64,000 bases of DNA from Cephalopachus bancanus (taxonomy: Eukaryota > Chordata > Mammalia > Primates > Tarsiidae). Positions within the stretch are counted from its first letter, which is position 1, and the number at the start of each line of letters is the position of its first letter. The notes beneath the pieces are model-generated. The model searched no databases, was not told the origin of the DNA, and saw nothing but the letters and a program-made list of their open reading frames with translations. The translations under genes and the position numbers were made by a program. Location of the stretch: contig JAPVLO010000278.1 in assembly GCA_027257055.1 (NCBI GenBank), positions 1-64,000 on the forward strand, given 5' to 3'. Positions 39,851 through 51,960 of this stretch are shown here, piece after piece.

Positions 39851-40269
39851 AAAAACTGTAAATTGTTTTAAAAAATTCAAGTTTCACCAAACCAGAATAT
39901 AATATTGCAATAATATTTAACTTTTACTCCAAACACTGTTCAAACACTCAGTCTTTTAATCTATAAAGTCCAAGGAGGTAGCACAGGGTTTGTTTTTTAA
40001 TATTTCAATTGATTATATTAAACATAGGTCAATCAACTTTCCAAAAAGTCACAATGGTTGCAAACGGCATAACAATGCATGAAGTTTCAGGGTTCAGTCC
40101 CAGGCTATCTGGTTTCAAAATCATGCTCTCCATCACTCTTTAGGAGTCATGTTTCTAGAATGAGAAATGACACCTGTAGAAAGTTCATGGCAAGAGGATG
40201 TGCTACTTTCATGGCCTTTCTTCCTAGTGATTACTTCCTCTTCTATTTGCGTTTGTCATCAGTGATGCT

Positions 40270-40415
40270 TTACACCATGGTTGTATATATGCATGTGTAT
40301 AGCATGTATACATATGTATGTATGTGTACGCATGTGTGCATGAATGCATGTGTGTGTTGTATATACATGAATGTATTCATTCATCATATGTACATGTGTT
40401 CGCATGTATTTTAGT
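40270..40415. repeat. Alternating purine-pyrimidine tract (TGTA/TGCA-rich)
   Basis: A degenerate run built from TATG, TGTG, GCATG and TGTATA words; almost every step alternates purine and pyrimidine. Confidence 0.8.
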
Positions 40416-41939
40416 AAGGCATCGCATTTGTGTCAATTTTTAGGAAACACATTTAGGAAACACACGTGAGAACGTATTTGGGGGGTGATTATAATGAAAG
40501 AATTGTGCTTCAGAAGTTTTATCGTGCTGCAAGAACCAGCTGAATTCCTTAGCTCTCCATTCTATTCCATTAGTTGATGTGTTCTTGTGCTAGTATCATA
40601 CAAGTAATATTCTAAAATTCTGGTTTAATAATGTTTTAAATTCCACCATTCAAACAGTTGATGGAGAAAGCAGTTATATAAACAAACACTGACTTTCTGT
40701 TAGAAGATGATGCCTGGCCTGGCTGTTTTGTGACCTTTGTAAAGTTGCATGAACTATGAGTTTCAATAGTCTCATCTTTAAAATATAGATAGTAATGCCT
40801 GTTTTATAGGATGCTTTGAGTGATAAACAAATTGGTGAATTTGAATGTGGTAAATTAGATAAATTAATGAAATTTACACTACCATGATAAATGGTTACTC
40901 TACATGGATAATTTATAGCTGTAATTTACATTAATTGTCAATATTATTTGTATCATTAAATTCCCTGACATATGTGAATAGGAATGTGTAAAAATCAAAA
41001 TCCAGGTGCTTGGTGATAGGACCATAGGTTCTGCTCTCTGTGTCCCTGGGAAGTGGTAGAATCAATAAATGTTGCCAATGACTGCAAGAAGTTTTTTGGT
41101 TAAACCATTTTATTTGAGGGTAGGTCTGACATGGATTGCTAAGCTTATTTATAGATCTGGAGGGTCAAAATTATAAATAGACTCAGGAAAGTGGCTTTTG
41201 TTAAATTGTTAAATTTTGTCAATATGTGAAATTCTTTTGTAAATTAGCAAGAGAAATAGTCATAATTTTATTCCTAGATTCACTTTAAGATGGACAGGTT
41301 GATGTACTCAAAAGAGCTAGTTACTGTCAGGGCCACGTGGGTCCAGAGAGTGACTGTTCACTTGGGGATAATGGCATCTGGTGGGACAGACCTGTTCTTA
41401 ATTCCAGGAGCCTTTCAGGGAGTCAGATGAGGTGGTTCCTTTGGAAAAATACAACCCCTAGGGCACAAACCGGGGGACCTCAGTACTTTGGAGGTCTTGG
41501 GCTCCAAGAAAAATTGGTTTCAAAACTGCTTGGCACCATCCACCTTAGTGGATATTCTTAGTAAGTTGGCAGGACCAAGAAGAGCATCACATTTCTGCCA
41601 GTGCTCTTTCATCTTTCCCTGACTTTTGAGATGGAGAGAGAGACTTGGGCTACAAAGCTAAAAATTATACTTATTTGCCAAGTTTTGAAAATGGTTTACA
41701 AGGGGAAACGGTCATTATCAGCAGACTAAGATTTAAGCCAAATCAAGCCTTAATCTACCAAGGTGTCTATACTCACAACTTTGTCTCTTCATTAGTATGT
41801 TTCCCTTTTTCTTCTCTTTTCATGAGCACAATTGTGTACAATAGATCTACCGGCGGGCTCAATTCATGGCTGGTGCCACCTTCAACACTGCTATATCCCT
41901 CCTCACTATCACCACATATTCACTCTTTCTCAGTCTTTA

Positions 41940-41949
41940 GCTCTCTCTC

Positions 41950-41985
<36 letters not shown>

Positions 41986-42012
41986 CTCTATCTCTGTCTC
42001 ATTCTATCTCTA
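41940..42012. repeat. (CT)n simple repeat
   Basis: Pure CT from about 41951 to 41982, with degenerate TCTC words on each side. Confidence 0.93.
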
Positions 42013-42147
42013 ACTCTCTGTTCTTCTACTGCTTTTAAAATTCTGTGTAAAGATATTACAATGTTTGTGAAAATATTGGTATTACTTCTCTTTCTATTTT
42101 CATGTGTTAACATATCCACAGGATACACTGACCACTTTTCTCTTCTT

Positions 42148-42413
42148 TTTTTTTTTTTTTGAGTTGGAGTCTCACTCGGTCGCCCAAACTGGAGTGCAGT
42201 GGCCGCTTCCGGCCACCGCGCCTCGACCTGCTGGGCTCCGGTGATCCTTCCACCTCAGCCTTCCAAGTAGCCAGAATTACAGGCATGCGCTACCACGCCC
42301 GGCTGATTTTTTGATTTATTGTAGAGATGAGGTCTCGCTGCCCAGGCGGGTCTCGAACCTGCGGGCTCAGGCAATCAACTCACCTCAGCCTCCCAAAGGC
42401 GCGGGATTACAGG
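42148..42413 (-). mobile_element. Young Alu SINE (antisense), slightly 5' truncated
   Basis: Both arms, an intact B box (reversed ggtctcgaacc) and many CpGs. It lacks roughly the first 20 bases of the left arm (it stops at gcgggattacagg). The near-perfect duplication ccacttttctcttctt / ccactttctcttctt flanks it (about 42132-42147 and 42414-42428). Confidence 0.94.
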
Positions 42414-43059
42414 CCACTTTCTCTTCTTAAAGATAGCCCTACGTCTTCTGAGACATTTACCTCTTAGGCTTTAATCTTTTGAAATTTCTGGATTGTGTCT
42501 CACTGTTCTGCCTCTCACATGATCCTTTTGACACAAAAGTCAACACATACACCTGTTTCCACCTGGGTTTTTATATTATGTCTTATAGTTTTGAGATTAA
42601 TTTCCCATATTTCTAAGATAGACTAGGCACTTTCCCAGGCACAATTGAGATAATAAATTAAAAAGCCAAACACTGGAAAAAAAATTTTTTTTTTGGTGGG
42701 CAGTTTTGGAACTCAAATTTGGATTCTGCATACTTTGTGAAGTTTAAGTCTAGATGGCTACTTTTTACTTGGGAAAATGAAAATTATTCTGTGTTCATAT
42801 GCCCATGAAATTGTCTCTGGAGTCAAATGTTTAATGTGAAATTAAAATGCTTAAGGTGCTGCTTTGTAATGATGATTAAGTCTGCAATCCCATGCTCCTA
42901 CACAAAACTGTGTTGGGAAAAAACTCTTGGTCAGTGTCAATTCCATTCCATTCTTTCAAAAAGTTGGGCAACATTTCTGTCCTCTCTGGATAATTCCTCT
43001 TAAATACAAGCAGCACATGCTTTTGTAACTATCTAATCTGTGTTTGCTCCTGGATTTTC
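42414..43059. other. Unassigned DNA
   Basis: No recognised gene or repeat family. Confidence 0.5.
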
Positions 43060-44140
43060 TTCCATTCCTCGTTTGTAAAGTTCATTTGTTACTCAAGTTC
43101 TAAACCTTGGTCCTTTTCTCCCCCACCCTCACAGTACGCTCCCTCTGAGAGCTCAACTACCTCTTGGTCCCACCCATCACCTACACTGCTTCCTCCAACT
43201 GCGTAGCTGATCATAAAACTTCATAGCTAGAATAAATGTGACCTGCTTGTCACTGTGTCCAAACAATAACAATAACAACAAAAAGCAAATAAATGCTTTG
43301 CTTATAGTCATAAATCTCCACTAGAGTGTTTTAGTCTCACATAAGTTTAAGCCCTCAAAATGTTGTTCCCAAATTCTAGTGCCTATGTTAAAAGGTGTCC
43401 AGTCAATGGAAATGTCATTCTCAAAATCCTGAAAACTTTATAGTTCAGATTTACTTCATATCACTCATTTATTACCCACAACCAAATGGTAATATTATAT
43501 CAGCTCTTCCTCTAAATGTTTCTCAGATCATTTCTTTTACTCAATTCTGGTTATTTGTCATCCAAACTGATAAAATTGCCTGGTTTATCCCATTCATTTC
43601 GATGTTGATTTCTCAGATCCAGGCTGCCTCCCTAAAAATCCTTCCCACATCCACCATCAGGGGACTCTCTTGGTCCTCAAACTTCACTCGCTTTTTAATC
43701 CCTACCTGATCAGTTTAAGCTCTTTTGTGTGGCACTACCTAGCCCTTCTGTTATCTATTCATAACACTGCATACCTGAATTTCGCTTTTTCAATTCAATT
43801 CTAAATAGAGTACTCACTGCCTCTCAGGACACTATCGCTGCTTTTGTTTCTGTTCCTCCCTTAGCTGAAATTTCTCCTGTATTTCCTGATATCTGTCTAA
43901 ATCCCATCAATCTTTGGAGCTCTGTGCACATCACCTCTGGAACTAAATCTCTCATCAATGTTAACAAAAAAAAATGAGATCTATTTCTGGGAAAAAACAT
44001 GATCTTTTTTCATATTATTTATTATTGTTTTACATCATTACTCTTTTCTCCCTAGCTAAAGTCTATGTTCTTTAAGTTCAAAGACCATGACTTATTGGAA
44101 TTATGAATAATCCATAGGACCCACCATTATTCTCAGCACG
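43060..44140 (+). mobile_element. L2 LINE, diverged
   Basis: The 3' part shows L2 style: C/T-rich coding remnants ('aggctgcctccctaaaaatc' near 43621) leading to 'ttttctccctagctaaagtc' and 'tctttaagttcaaagaccat' (about 44045-44090), where L2 has 'cactagattgtgagctccttgagggcagggac'. The 104-codon frame at 43395-43709 lies in this region and is probably L2-derived or incidental. The 5' limit is uncertain. Confidence 0.5.
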
Positions 44141-44339
44141 TTATTTTTTATCAGTTTAATTAATATTGGATAATTTCCTATTGCAGCTCTACACTGTCCT
44201 CAGTATTGGAGTCATATCAATGAACAAGGTGGACACATTCTCTGAACCTTAAATGTCATGGAGAAAAAAAGACATGAATAAAATATCATAAAAACCAAGT
44301 AATTGATGATAAACTTTAAAAATTCTACTTACAGAGTGC
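44141..44339. other. Possible ancient repeat
   Basis: The sequence 'atatcaatgaacaaggtgga' followed by 'cattctctgaaccttaaatg' and 'gacatgaataaa' resembles a common old interspersed-repeat phrase, but I cannot name the family. Confidence 0.25.
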
Positions 44340-44730
44340 TAAATAAAAAATTTCAGATAAAGTAAATTTAGTAGAATTTATTTGAGCAAAGAAGGATTCA
44401 TGAACCAGGCAGCCACCAGAACCAGAAGTGGTTTAGAGAGCTCTGCCCAGCAGAGGGAGCCCTGAGCTTTAATAGCCTTGACACTGAGGTAATAAAAAAA
44501 AAAAAAATAGCTTGATTGGTTCTAGCTAGGTATTTGCCTAATTGGGGCATGATGTGATGAGTTAGTTGCTTGTGATTGGCTGGACCCTGACTATTTGTTA
44601 CAAAAAATACATTACTAAGCTAAGTTTCAGTGTGTTTAAGTGCTAAGTCAGGTTCCCCTCGTTACATAAGAACGCGAAATACAGAAACAGCCTCAGGCTA
44701 ATGGCCTCCTGCTCATTTAACTTACCAAGA
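44340..44730 (-). mobile_element. Possible ERV LTR
   Basis: Phrases such as 'tttatttgagcaaagaagga', 'ttcatgaaccaggcagc', 'agagagctctgcccag' and 'gaaacagcctcaggctaatg' have the feel of a class I or class III ERV LTR in antisense. An interior A-run at 44490-44506 is present. Family and ends are unresolved. Confidence 0.4.
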
Positions 44731-45744
44731 CTAAATACAGAAGAGAATGTGACAACAACACTTACAATCCCTGCAACTTACTTTAAATTATGTTTTTTCC
44801 CAGAAATAGGAGATCTCATTTTTTTGGTTCACATTGGTGAGAGATTTATTTCCAGAGGTGATTTCAGCTGGTTTTATTTTATCTTACTTTTTTCAGATCT
44901 ATGCACAGAAAATTCTTTCTGTCCAGCTCTAGAGTTCATCCAAGATTGAACTAAGGATAAACACATACTTGAATTGCTTTTAAAGTCTAGTTCTATATAC
45001 AAGGCACAACTGAAGCTTCTGAAAGAACAAAATAAAGACAAGTTGATCTTCAGTTGAAACAACAAAGGGACTTCTCCCTGCTGTTATCACCATTCCATCA
45101 AAATGATTCTTTAGTTAGTAAGTTCAGAAAGAAATTGCATTTCGTTTTCCTTTTGCCCAGATCCTGCTTGGAAAAAGAACAGTATATTCTTTCTCAAGAA
45201 ATTGCCTCGTATCCATGCTTCAGACAACAGAAACTCACAATTATATGGGATTCCCTGGTTAGGTAATCACCACAGAATTACATAGGGCTAGGATTTGATT
45301 CAAAACATTTTGAACAGCAGTCTTCTACTGTAAGTTTTATATACTTTTTAAAATAGCCTACCTATTTTATGTCCCCATCAATTTTCATCTCTTTTCTGTT
45401 TTAAAGTTCACATCATACGATGTGCCTGTTCCTCAATTTATCTCATTATAAATTTATCACGAGCAATGGCCTTTTCCATCCACTCACAATTGCCATTTAA
45501 TGCAGTTTTTACAAAGACATCTAACACTTAATATGTTCCAAGGCCCCGTTCCAAGCATTTTTACAAGTATTAAGTCATTCTCTCTTTGGGGGCTGGATTC
45601 ATTTCTGCAGCACATTCACTGCCACTTCTGCTCTGAAACTGGGCTGGAATCAAGAAACTCTTTCTATTATAGGGTAAATTGGTTTGTTCTATTCCCCAAG
45701 TTTAATTCTGAGTACAAGGCTGTTTGCTTTTTTTCTTTTTCTAT
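44731..45744. other. Unassigned DNA
   Basis: No gene recognised. About 45515-45580 has a weak MIR/L2 phrase (ccaagcatttttacaagtat after 'taatatgttcc'). Confidence 0.45.
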
Positions 45745-45955
45745 TGAAATGCAGCAAACAGACAGCAAAGTACACACACATCTCTAACGGACAGCTTGAT
45801 AAAAAACAGTGTCTGTTCCTGTGTACCCACCACCTGGACCAAGATGTAAACCACCTCAGACCCCCAGAAAGTATCTGTTTGCCCCTTCTCATCTCCAGAG
45901 AGAGACATCCTTCTGATACCTGCTGCTGCCAACACACACATCGTTCACTTCCTAC
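45745..45955 (-). mobile_element. L1M 3' fragment (antisense)
   Basis: Reversed old L1M: 'attgaaatgcagcaaacaga', 'tacccaccacctggaccaag' and 'gccccttctcatctccagag' match in order the 'aataattgaagtataat..ccaccacccagatcaag..gccccttcccag' type of L1M end. The same family type begins the element at 61343. Confidence 0.6.
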
Positions 45956-46009
45956 AGGTCAATCCCTGAACTCGGATCCTGAGCACCAGCGTAGGGCAGA
46001 GGATGAACA

Positions 46010-46180
46010 AGCACTTGGAGCCAGGATCTTTGCATTAAGGACTGGAGCATATTATTTCCTCACTCTGCACTTTGGTTCTCTAGGCTGTGAAGCAAAGATG
46101 ATGCCACTAGTCGGAAGATCCTTGTGGGCACTGGTGAGATTATGCACAGAGACTCCTTTCCTGTGCCTGATACAGTTGCC
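46010..46180 (+). mobile_element. MIR SINE
   Basis: 'atttcctcactctgcacttt', 'gatgatgccactagt' and 'ctggtgagattatgcacaga' followed by 'tgtgcctgatac' match the MIR 3' half (tcctcatctgtaaaatggggataat..gtgaggattaaatgag..cagtgcctggcac). Confidence 0.5.
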
Positions 46181-46987
46181 ATGTTTCTCCTTGCCCAGAC
46201 TCTCTGCGTTACTACTTTTGGAAGAGGAGGGCTCTGGTCCTACCAGAAGTGGGCACGGCATCTCAACACTTTTCAAGTATGCAGTATCACACTGCAAGCT
46301 GTAGGCCAATTGTCACACATTAGATCTCCTGAACTTTCTTCTTGCATAGCTGAGAATTTGCATCCCTTGCCCAACATGTCCCAACAGCCTCCTGAGTAGA
46401 AGTGAGGGTGTTTTCCCAGCAATGGACAACTGAGTTCTCCAAACTCACCACCTAATTTGTACCATCATGTCTCCTCTCCTGCTCTACTAGATAACATCAA
46501 ATTTGGTATGAATTTAGGAGCTATCTTGGTGAGAAAGACTATTCCCCAAATATACTTTCAGAGACAAGACTCATAGTAGAAACAGCTCCTTAGCTATCCA
46601 CAAGGACCCATACCCCAGGGAAGCAGAAACTCCATGAATCAAATAAGTCAAGGTTATAGTGTGTTACAAAGTGAAGATTGCTCTGGAGGTAAAAATAAAG
46701 CAAAAAGCGTTACTGGGAGTATTCCTAGCATCCGATACAATCCTTAACTTAAATGTTATGGAATACAACTATGTTTAACTAAGTGGAAATAGAATCTCTG
46801 AGTATATGTTGACCATAGATGATAATGTTTAAGAAGTTTAATGTTCTCATAAAACTGCTTTGTTAACTGCACCATAAAAAGTAATGGAAGAGGCATTAAT
46901 AGTGTCTGTAGGGTCACACAATTAAGCTATATTTTCCAGGATGTAGAAGGCATTCCTTTTGGGAAATTATTGTTAGGAAATGCACAA
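46181..46987. other. Unassigned DNA
   Basis: No recognised gene or repeat. Confidence 0.5.
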
Positions 46988-48062
46988 CCTTTTTTTAAAT
47001 TTTAAAGATGTGGATTCAGGATTCAAGATTAAGTATACAAGTGATCATCATATAGGTAAAATTTTGGCCTCCCTTTGTTCCCCCTTTGCCTGACTTGAGA
47101 TCAGATACCCTTACGGATGTTATATGCTCCCCCTTCCTCTCCCTTCCCTGGCAGCATCCTGCTATGGTCAATCCCTTTCTTATAGTATTATAGTAAATGG
47201 TCAGGGTCCACTTACAAGTGCGAACATGTGGTACTCAGTTCTTTGTTTCTGTGATAGATCACTGAATATTATAGACTCTAAATCCATCCAAGTTGCTATG
47301 AAGTCCATTATTTTGTTCTTCTTTATGGCTGTGTAATATTCCATCATACATACGTACCACATTTTTAAAATCCAGTCCAGTTTCAAAGGGCAGCACGGTT
47401 GATTCCATGTTTTTGTTATTGTGAATAGTACTGCAATAAACATGCTTGTGCAGATATCTTTCTGCAGAATGATTTAAGTTCCTCTGGGTATATTCCCAGA
47501 ATGGGTATCGCGGGGTCATATGGAAGGTGTAAAACTTCAAACGTTAAGAATCTTAGAAACCACAGGAGACACCTATATGGAAATCAAAATAGACAACCAA
47601 TTCCTGATCAAAACCCCAAAAGCCCACGTCATAAGAGATAAGATTGACAAGTGGGACCTCATCAAACTGAAAAGCTTCTGCAAAGCAAAGAAATGATCAA
47701 GAGAGTGGGGAGACAGCCCATAGAATGGGAAAAAAATATTTGTCAACTGCATATCTGATAAAGGCCTAATATCCAGGGTCTACAAGGAACTTAAACAAAG
47801 CAGAAGGGAAAAAAATAACAGCCCCATTAAAAAGTGGGCAAAAGACATGAGTAGGCATTTTTCAAAAGAAGACATGCGAGCAGTCAATAAACACATGAAA
47901 AAATGCTCAGCCTCACTAACCTTCAGATAAATGCAAATCAAAACCACACTGAGATACCACCTAACTCCAGTAAGACATGCCATCATATTAATCAGACAAA
48001 AAACAACAGATGTTGAGAGGATGTGGGAAAAAGGAAGTGCTTCTACACTGTTGGTGGCAATG
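46988..48062 (-). mobile_element. L1 with 5' inversion (second twin-priming copy)
   Basis: From 46988 to about 47529 this is the reverse complement of the young L1 3'UTR and ORF2 C-terminus. From about 47530 to 48062 it is sense ORF2 sequence equivalent to about 35790-36330, for example 'ttaagaatcttagaaaccac' near 47546 and 'aaagcttctgcaaagcaaag' near 47670. Roughly 60 bases are missing at the junction. An imperfect duplication (aaatgcacaacc / caatgcagaatc) may flank it. Frames are broken by stops. Confidence 0.9.
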
Positions 48063-48084
48063 CAGAATCTTATTTTTTAAGGAA

Positions 48085-48180
48085 TAAACCCAATGTATAT
48101 CACCTGCTATATTCTAATTCCTAGAATAGTGCTTCACACCAAGTGAGTGTTTAATGAGTAGTTTTAACCAATAAGTGAAT
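48085..48180 (+). mobile_element. Possible L2/MIR 3' end
   Basis: 'tagaatagtgcttcacacca' then 'agtgagtgtttaatgagtag' resembles the 'agcacagtgcctggcacatagtaggtgctcaataaat' end of L2/MIR. Confidence 0.45.
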
Positions 48181-48462
48181 GAGAGAGAAGTAGATCTCAT
48201 TTTAACACACTGGATTGGGATAAAAATCTAATACTCTTCAGCACTCTGAGAAGCCAGATTATGGCTGAGGACAGAGAGCTTCAGATTTGTCTCTTGCTGA
48301 AAATGTAATTTCTGAATAATCCACGAATTACTTCCACTCTCTCTTCTCTTAGTCAATTTTCAGCTGTGAATAGACCATTGACATCATTTGGGCAAGAATT
48401 TGTTTTTCCTAATGTTTTAAAATACTCATTCGAATCTAAGTTATTCAAATGCTTCATACTTT
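48181..48462. other. Unassigned DNA
   Basis: Nothing recognisable. Confidence 0.5.
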
Positions 48463-48713
48463 TTTTTTTGAGTTAAGGTCTCACTCTGCCACTCAGGCTG
48501 GAGTGTAGTGGCATACTCACAGCCACCCCAGCATCAACCTGCTGGGCTCCAGTGATCTTTCCACCTCAGCCTTCCAAGTAGGCTGAACGACAGGCACACA
48601 CTACCACGCCTGGCTAATTTTTGAGGTATTGTAGAGACGAGGACTCGCCATGTTGCCCAGGCTGATCTCGAACCTGCGGGCTCAGGCAGTCTATTTGTCT
48701 CAACCTCCCAAAA
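48463..48713 (-). mobile_element. Alu SINE (antisense), 5' truncated
   Basis: Both arms present, but the left arm stops at 'caacctcccaaa', so the first 30 or so bases are missing. A near-duplicate, cttcatactt / cttccatactt, flanks it. The B box (reversed gatctcgaacc) is intact. Confidence 0.92.
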
Positions 48714-48786
48714 CTTCCATACTTTAATGTATCTAGAAAGCCCACGTGAAGACCGAGAAATGTATTGGAAATGGCACACACCTGTT

Positions 48787-48810
48787 CACACACACACACA
48801 CACACACACA
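48787..48810. repeat. (CA)n short repeat
   Basis: Twelve CA units. Confidence 0.9.
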
Positions 48811-51139
48811 GGTAACGATTATAGTTTGTCAGTGTTTACTGTTTCTGCAGTGAAAGAGAGTTAGTTTGCCTGAAACCTCATCCCTCCTGTCCTTGTGGCC
48901 TGGGGACTGGACATGGCCTGCACAGTCCCGCCCCTTGCACGCAAAGTAGCCCTGACCCAAACGGCAGGAAGCTGGGGCTCCATCCTTGAGAACAGCTGGG
49001 CCTGGAGAGACTTGCAACCAGGTCAGGCCGGGAGCATTCCCAAGACTCCTCTGATTCTCCATTATTGCTCCTCCCAGCTCTCCATGGAGGGGATTCCTGT
49101 GCTTCCAGCTGCCAGGTATCCAGTGAAAACACCCATCCAACTAAGAGCTCAAAGCAGACACCAAGAGAAACCAAAAAGCAAGCATGCAACACAGAGTGGG
49201 GGACGAAGTGGAGGGAGCAGGCCGTGAAGCTGAGAGGTACTGGCTCGTTTAGAGTTTTTGTGAACCTGTCATCTAACGTGGTTCTCCTCCCATAAATCGT
49301 ATTTTTCATTATTCGATTTGGATTTTAGTTACAACTGAAAACTACCTATGGGTGGTGACAAAAATGTGACCTAGCAGTGTGGTGGCACAGCAAAAGACCC
49401 AGACATGGCTAAGCTGGAGTGCAACACGCAGCCATTATGGGCAGAGACCTGGAGGACATCCCTCGAGATGGGAGGATAGCCCCACTGAGTGTCACAACCA
49501 TTGGAAGACAGCCACTTCACTCCTCTCTTAGATGAGACAAGAAAACCCCTGCAGAAACAGTGGAGCCGAGACTTGGACAGACTCCCCCATTTCCAAGCCC
49601 GGACACTTCTCATGCACTGCTCTCCTTGCACACAGGAAAAGTAAGTGCCACTCATCTGTGATTTTTGGGAACCCAAACACTCCGATTACATTGTTATATC
49701 ATCGTATATGACACACCCATGGAGCAAGTTGTTTATAAGCACGGACTTGACAGAAAAACAATCCGACTTAGAGGGGACTTAAAGATGCCTTTGCTTAACT
49801 CTGAAAGCCTCCTTCAGCCCACACCACACCTGCCCCTCCACAGGCCATGAAGCACAGTTTCGTTTAATCAAAGTAATATGTGGTACGTGTGTCATGGATG
49901 AGAGATTGCAACGCATACTGTAGGATTTGAATCTGGAGATAGGGACGGGAAGACTTTGGGACCAGGCGAGGGGCAGGGGGCATGTCTTCCTGGAGCCAGC
50001 CTGGGCCACTCACAGAGACTGAAGTTCCTTGCACCCTTCTGGAGTCAGTCAGCTGAGAAGTTTCCATTCCGTGGTAACCAGCACCGGTGGTGTGAGGCTT
50101 CTGGAACACTGTGAGAAGCGTCCCTCTGTGAGCACCTGCATTGGTGTTAGGCTTCTGGAACACTGAGAACTTCCCTCTGTGAGAGTCCACATCTGGCTGT
50201 AGTGCCGACCATTTCTGGCGTGGACCCTTCTGCTTTCAACAGTGCTATCTGCTGATAGGCATGGGTGAAACCAGCAGCCTTTCAATTTCAACAAAATACA
50301 GCTTAACCTATTTCTGAAAAGTTCTGGCAAGTATGTTTTGCATGAAATTGTTTTTCCCCTCAATCACTGGGTTTGCAGAGTAATGTCAAACCATGTGTGT
50401 TTGATTAAGTTACCGTTGACTCTTTGAAGAAATGATTAATGACCAGAAATCCTTGGAATTTTTTTTCTTCGAATCAAACCTTCCCATTTGGTCAAAATCA
50501 AATGAAACTTGAAATCAGTGCCTTAAACTTGATTCTACAATTGGCAATCATATTTGACTCAATGCAAAAAGACTGAGAACTCAATAGGCAACACAAGCTG
50601 TATACATTGAATGTTTTCTAATATTTTTATTTCAAAATAACAAACTGCCTTTGCTACTTACTAGAATGGCATTTATTCAAGTGGTAACTGAGATTATACA
50701 CCTCAAAAAAATTAGATTACATTTAAATTTAGCAATAAATTATAAGTGCATAGTTATAGTCCAGACTATAAGTTGAAGTCTCTCAGTGTGGAAAATATGA
50801 AGAGAATAACCAAAAACGAATGACTTGAAGGAGTCAGCAAAACTTTCAGAGATGCCTGACTCCATCTTGAACATGTGGGAATGAGAGTTCAGGTGGTACT
50901 TGGAAGAACCCTTAGGCAGATCTTGCCTAAGTCTCACTAGCCAGGTCACTCCTCTGCACTGCTCACACCTGGATGTCTCTGCTGGCACTTTTGCCACCCA
51001 CTGTCACTATCACCTTAATTTCCTGCTATAGCCTCAAAATTAGTTTGTCTAATTTACGTAATATCTCCCCTGCTCTCAAGGCTCTTCTTTTCATTTTCCA
51101 GCTGACAACGAGATCATACATTTCTCTACTGTTTATTTT
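48811..51139. other. Unassigned, apparently unique DNA
   Basis: About 2.3 kb. 48830-49250 is GC-richer and gives overlapping open frames on both strands (103, 143 and 110 codons), but none has a recognisable domain or a defendable exon structure. A short tandem repeat lies at 50080-50190. Confidence 0.5.
50080..50190. repeat. Two-unit tandem repeat, period 54 bp
   Basis: The block aggcttctggaacactg, followed by a tccctctgtgag block, occurs at about 50095-50131 and 50149-50182. The GCACC..GGTG lead-ins are also similar. A third, poorer copy may precede it (about 50052-50080). Confidence 0.8.
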
Positions 51140-51235
51140 TAACAGCTTTTTTTTTAAAGTAAAAATTGCATGCCACACATTCATCCAATTTAAATGCACA
51201 GCTTGGCATATATTTTCCTTTTGTTTTTACTCAAA
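51140..51235 (-). mobile_element. Possible L1M 3' end (antisense)
   Basis: 'aaagtaaaaattgcatgcca' followed by 'cattcatccaatttaaatgc' and 'acagcttggcat' resembles the reversed L1M end (..taattcacataccatacaattcacccatttaaagtgtacaattcag). Confidence 0.35.
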
Positions 51236-51289
51236 TGTCATTATTTTAAAGATTTCTCTATTTCAGTGTCTTTCTGTTGGCAGTTCCTG

Positions 51290-51510
51290 CATGTCACCTC
51301 TTTCACCTTTTCCCCTTGACATTTATCACTCACAAACGTGTCCCCCATTCTCCTGGTTTTTTGTTTGTTTGTTTGCAGTGGTTTGTTTTTGTTTTTGTTT
51401 TTAATGAGCATCCCTCAATGAGGTCAGGGTTTTGTCTGTCTGACTTATTGTATCTTCAGTAAGCAGAACAGAAGCTGGCACAAAAAAAACACTTAACAAA
51501 TATTTATCAA
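51290..51510 (+). mobile_element. L2 LINE 3' end
   Basis: The L2 3'UTR order is clear: 'gaggtcagggttttgtctgt', 'ttgtatcttcagtaagc', 'agctggcac', then 'aacaaatatttatcaa'. A GTTT-rich stretch interrupts the middle (51358-51402). Confidence 0.65.
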
Positions 51511-51847
51511 CAACTGGAAACTCATGAGCAATTATATCAGGAGGAACTGAAAGGGGCGGACTAGACTTGGTGGTCGGAAAAGAAGTAGTAATCCCATCAG
51601 GAAACATTTCAATTAAGTAGCCATGTAAGACAAAATCAGAAAGGCCACAAAAGACGTAGAAGGAGAGGAAGAAATTAATGGAGGGTGAAAACATAGTCAC
51701 AAGGTCCAAATGTGGCATGGGGGACAATAGCGTGTTGACTGGAAGCTAAGCAAGTGATCAGGGTCAGGGAGGTGCTTTTACGTGGGGGTGGTGACTTGAA
51801 TGCAGCTAATGCTGATGAGAAGTTGTTAGAAAAGATGAAGAAGTTGA

Positions 51848-51922
51848 GAGAGAGGAGAGAAGTGATAAAGAAACAGAGAGAAAGAGTCAGACAGAGAGAG
51901 AGAGACAGAGAGAGAGTAAGGG

Positions 51923-51955
<33 letters not shown>
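51848..51955. repeat. (GA)n purine-rich repeat
   Basis: Degenerate GAGA/CAGAGA words culminating in a pure GA run at about 51929-51952. The whole tract is nearly pure purine on the plus strand. Confidence 0.92.

Positions 51956-51960
<5 letters not shown>

Larger units (their letters stand above)
39851..42147. other. Unassigned DNA with simple repeats
   Basis: No recognised gene. It holds an ATGTGTGC-type low-complexity tract at 40270-40415 and a CT repeat at 41940-42012. The open frames at 40079-40414 and 41645-42013 extend into these tracts, which explains their length. Confidence 0.5.

Noticed and set aside
45684..46304. 206-codon plus-strand open frame, among the longest in the window
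   Set aside because: It runs through an antisense L1M fragment and a MIR, has no domain, and starts in unassigned DNA. Chance frame.
48878..49309. Overlapping 143- and 110-codon frames on opposite strands in GC-richer DNA
   Set aside because: Both strands are open because of base composition. There are no domain, start context or splice signals I can defend.
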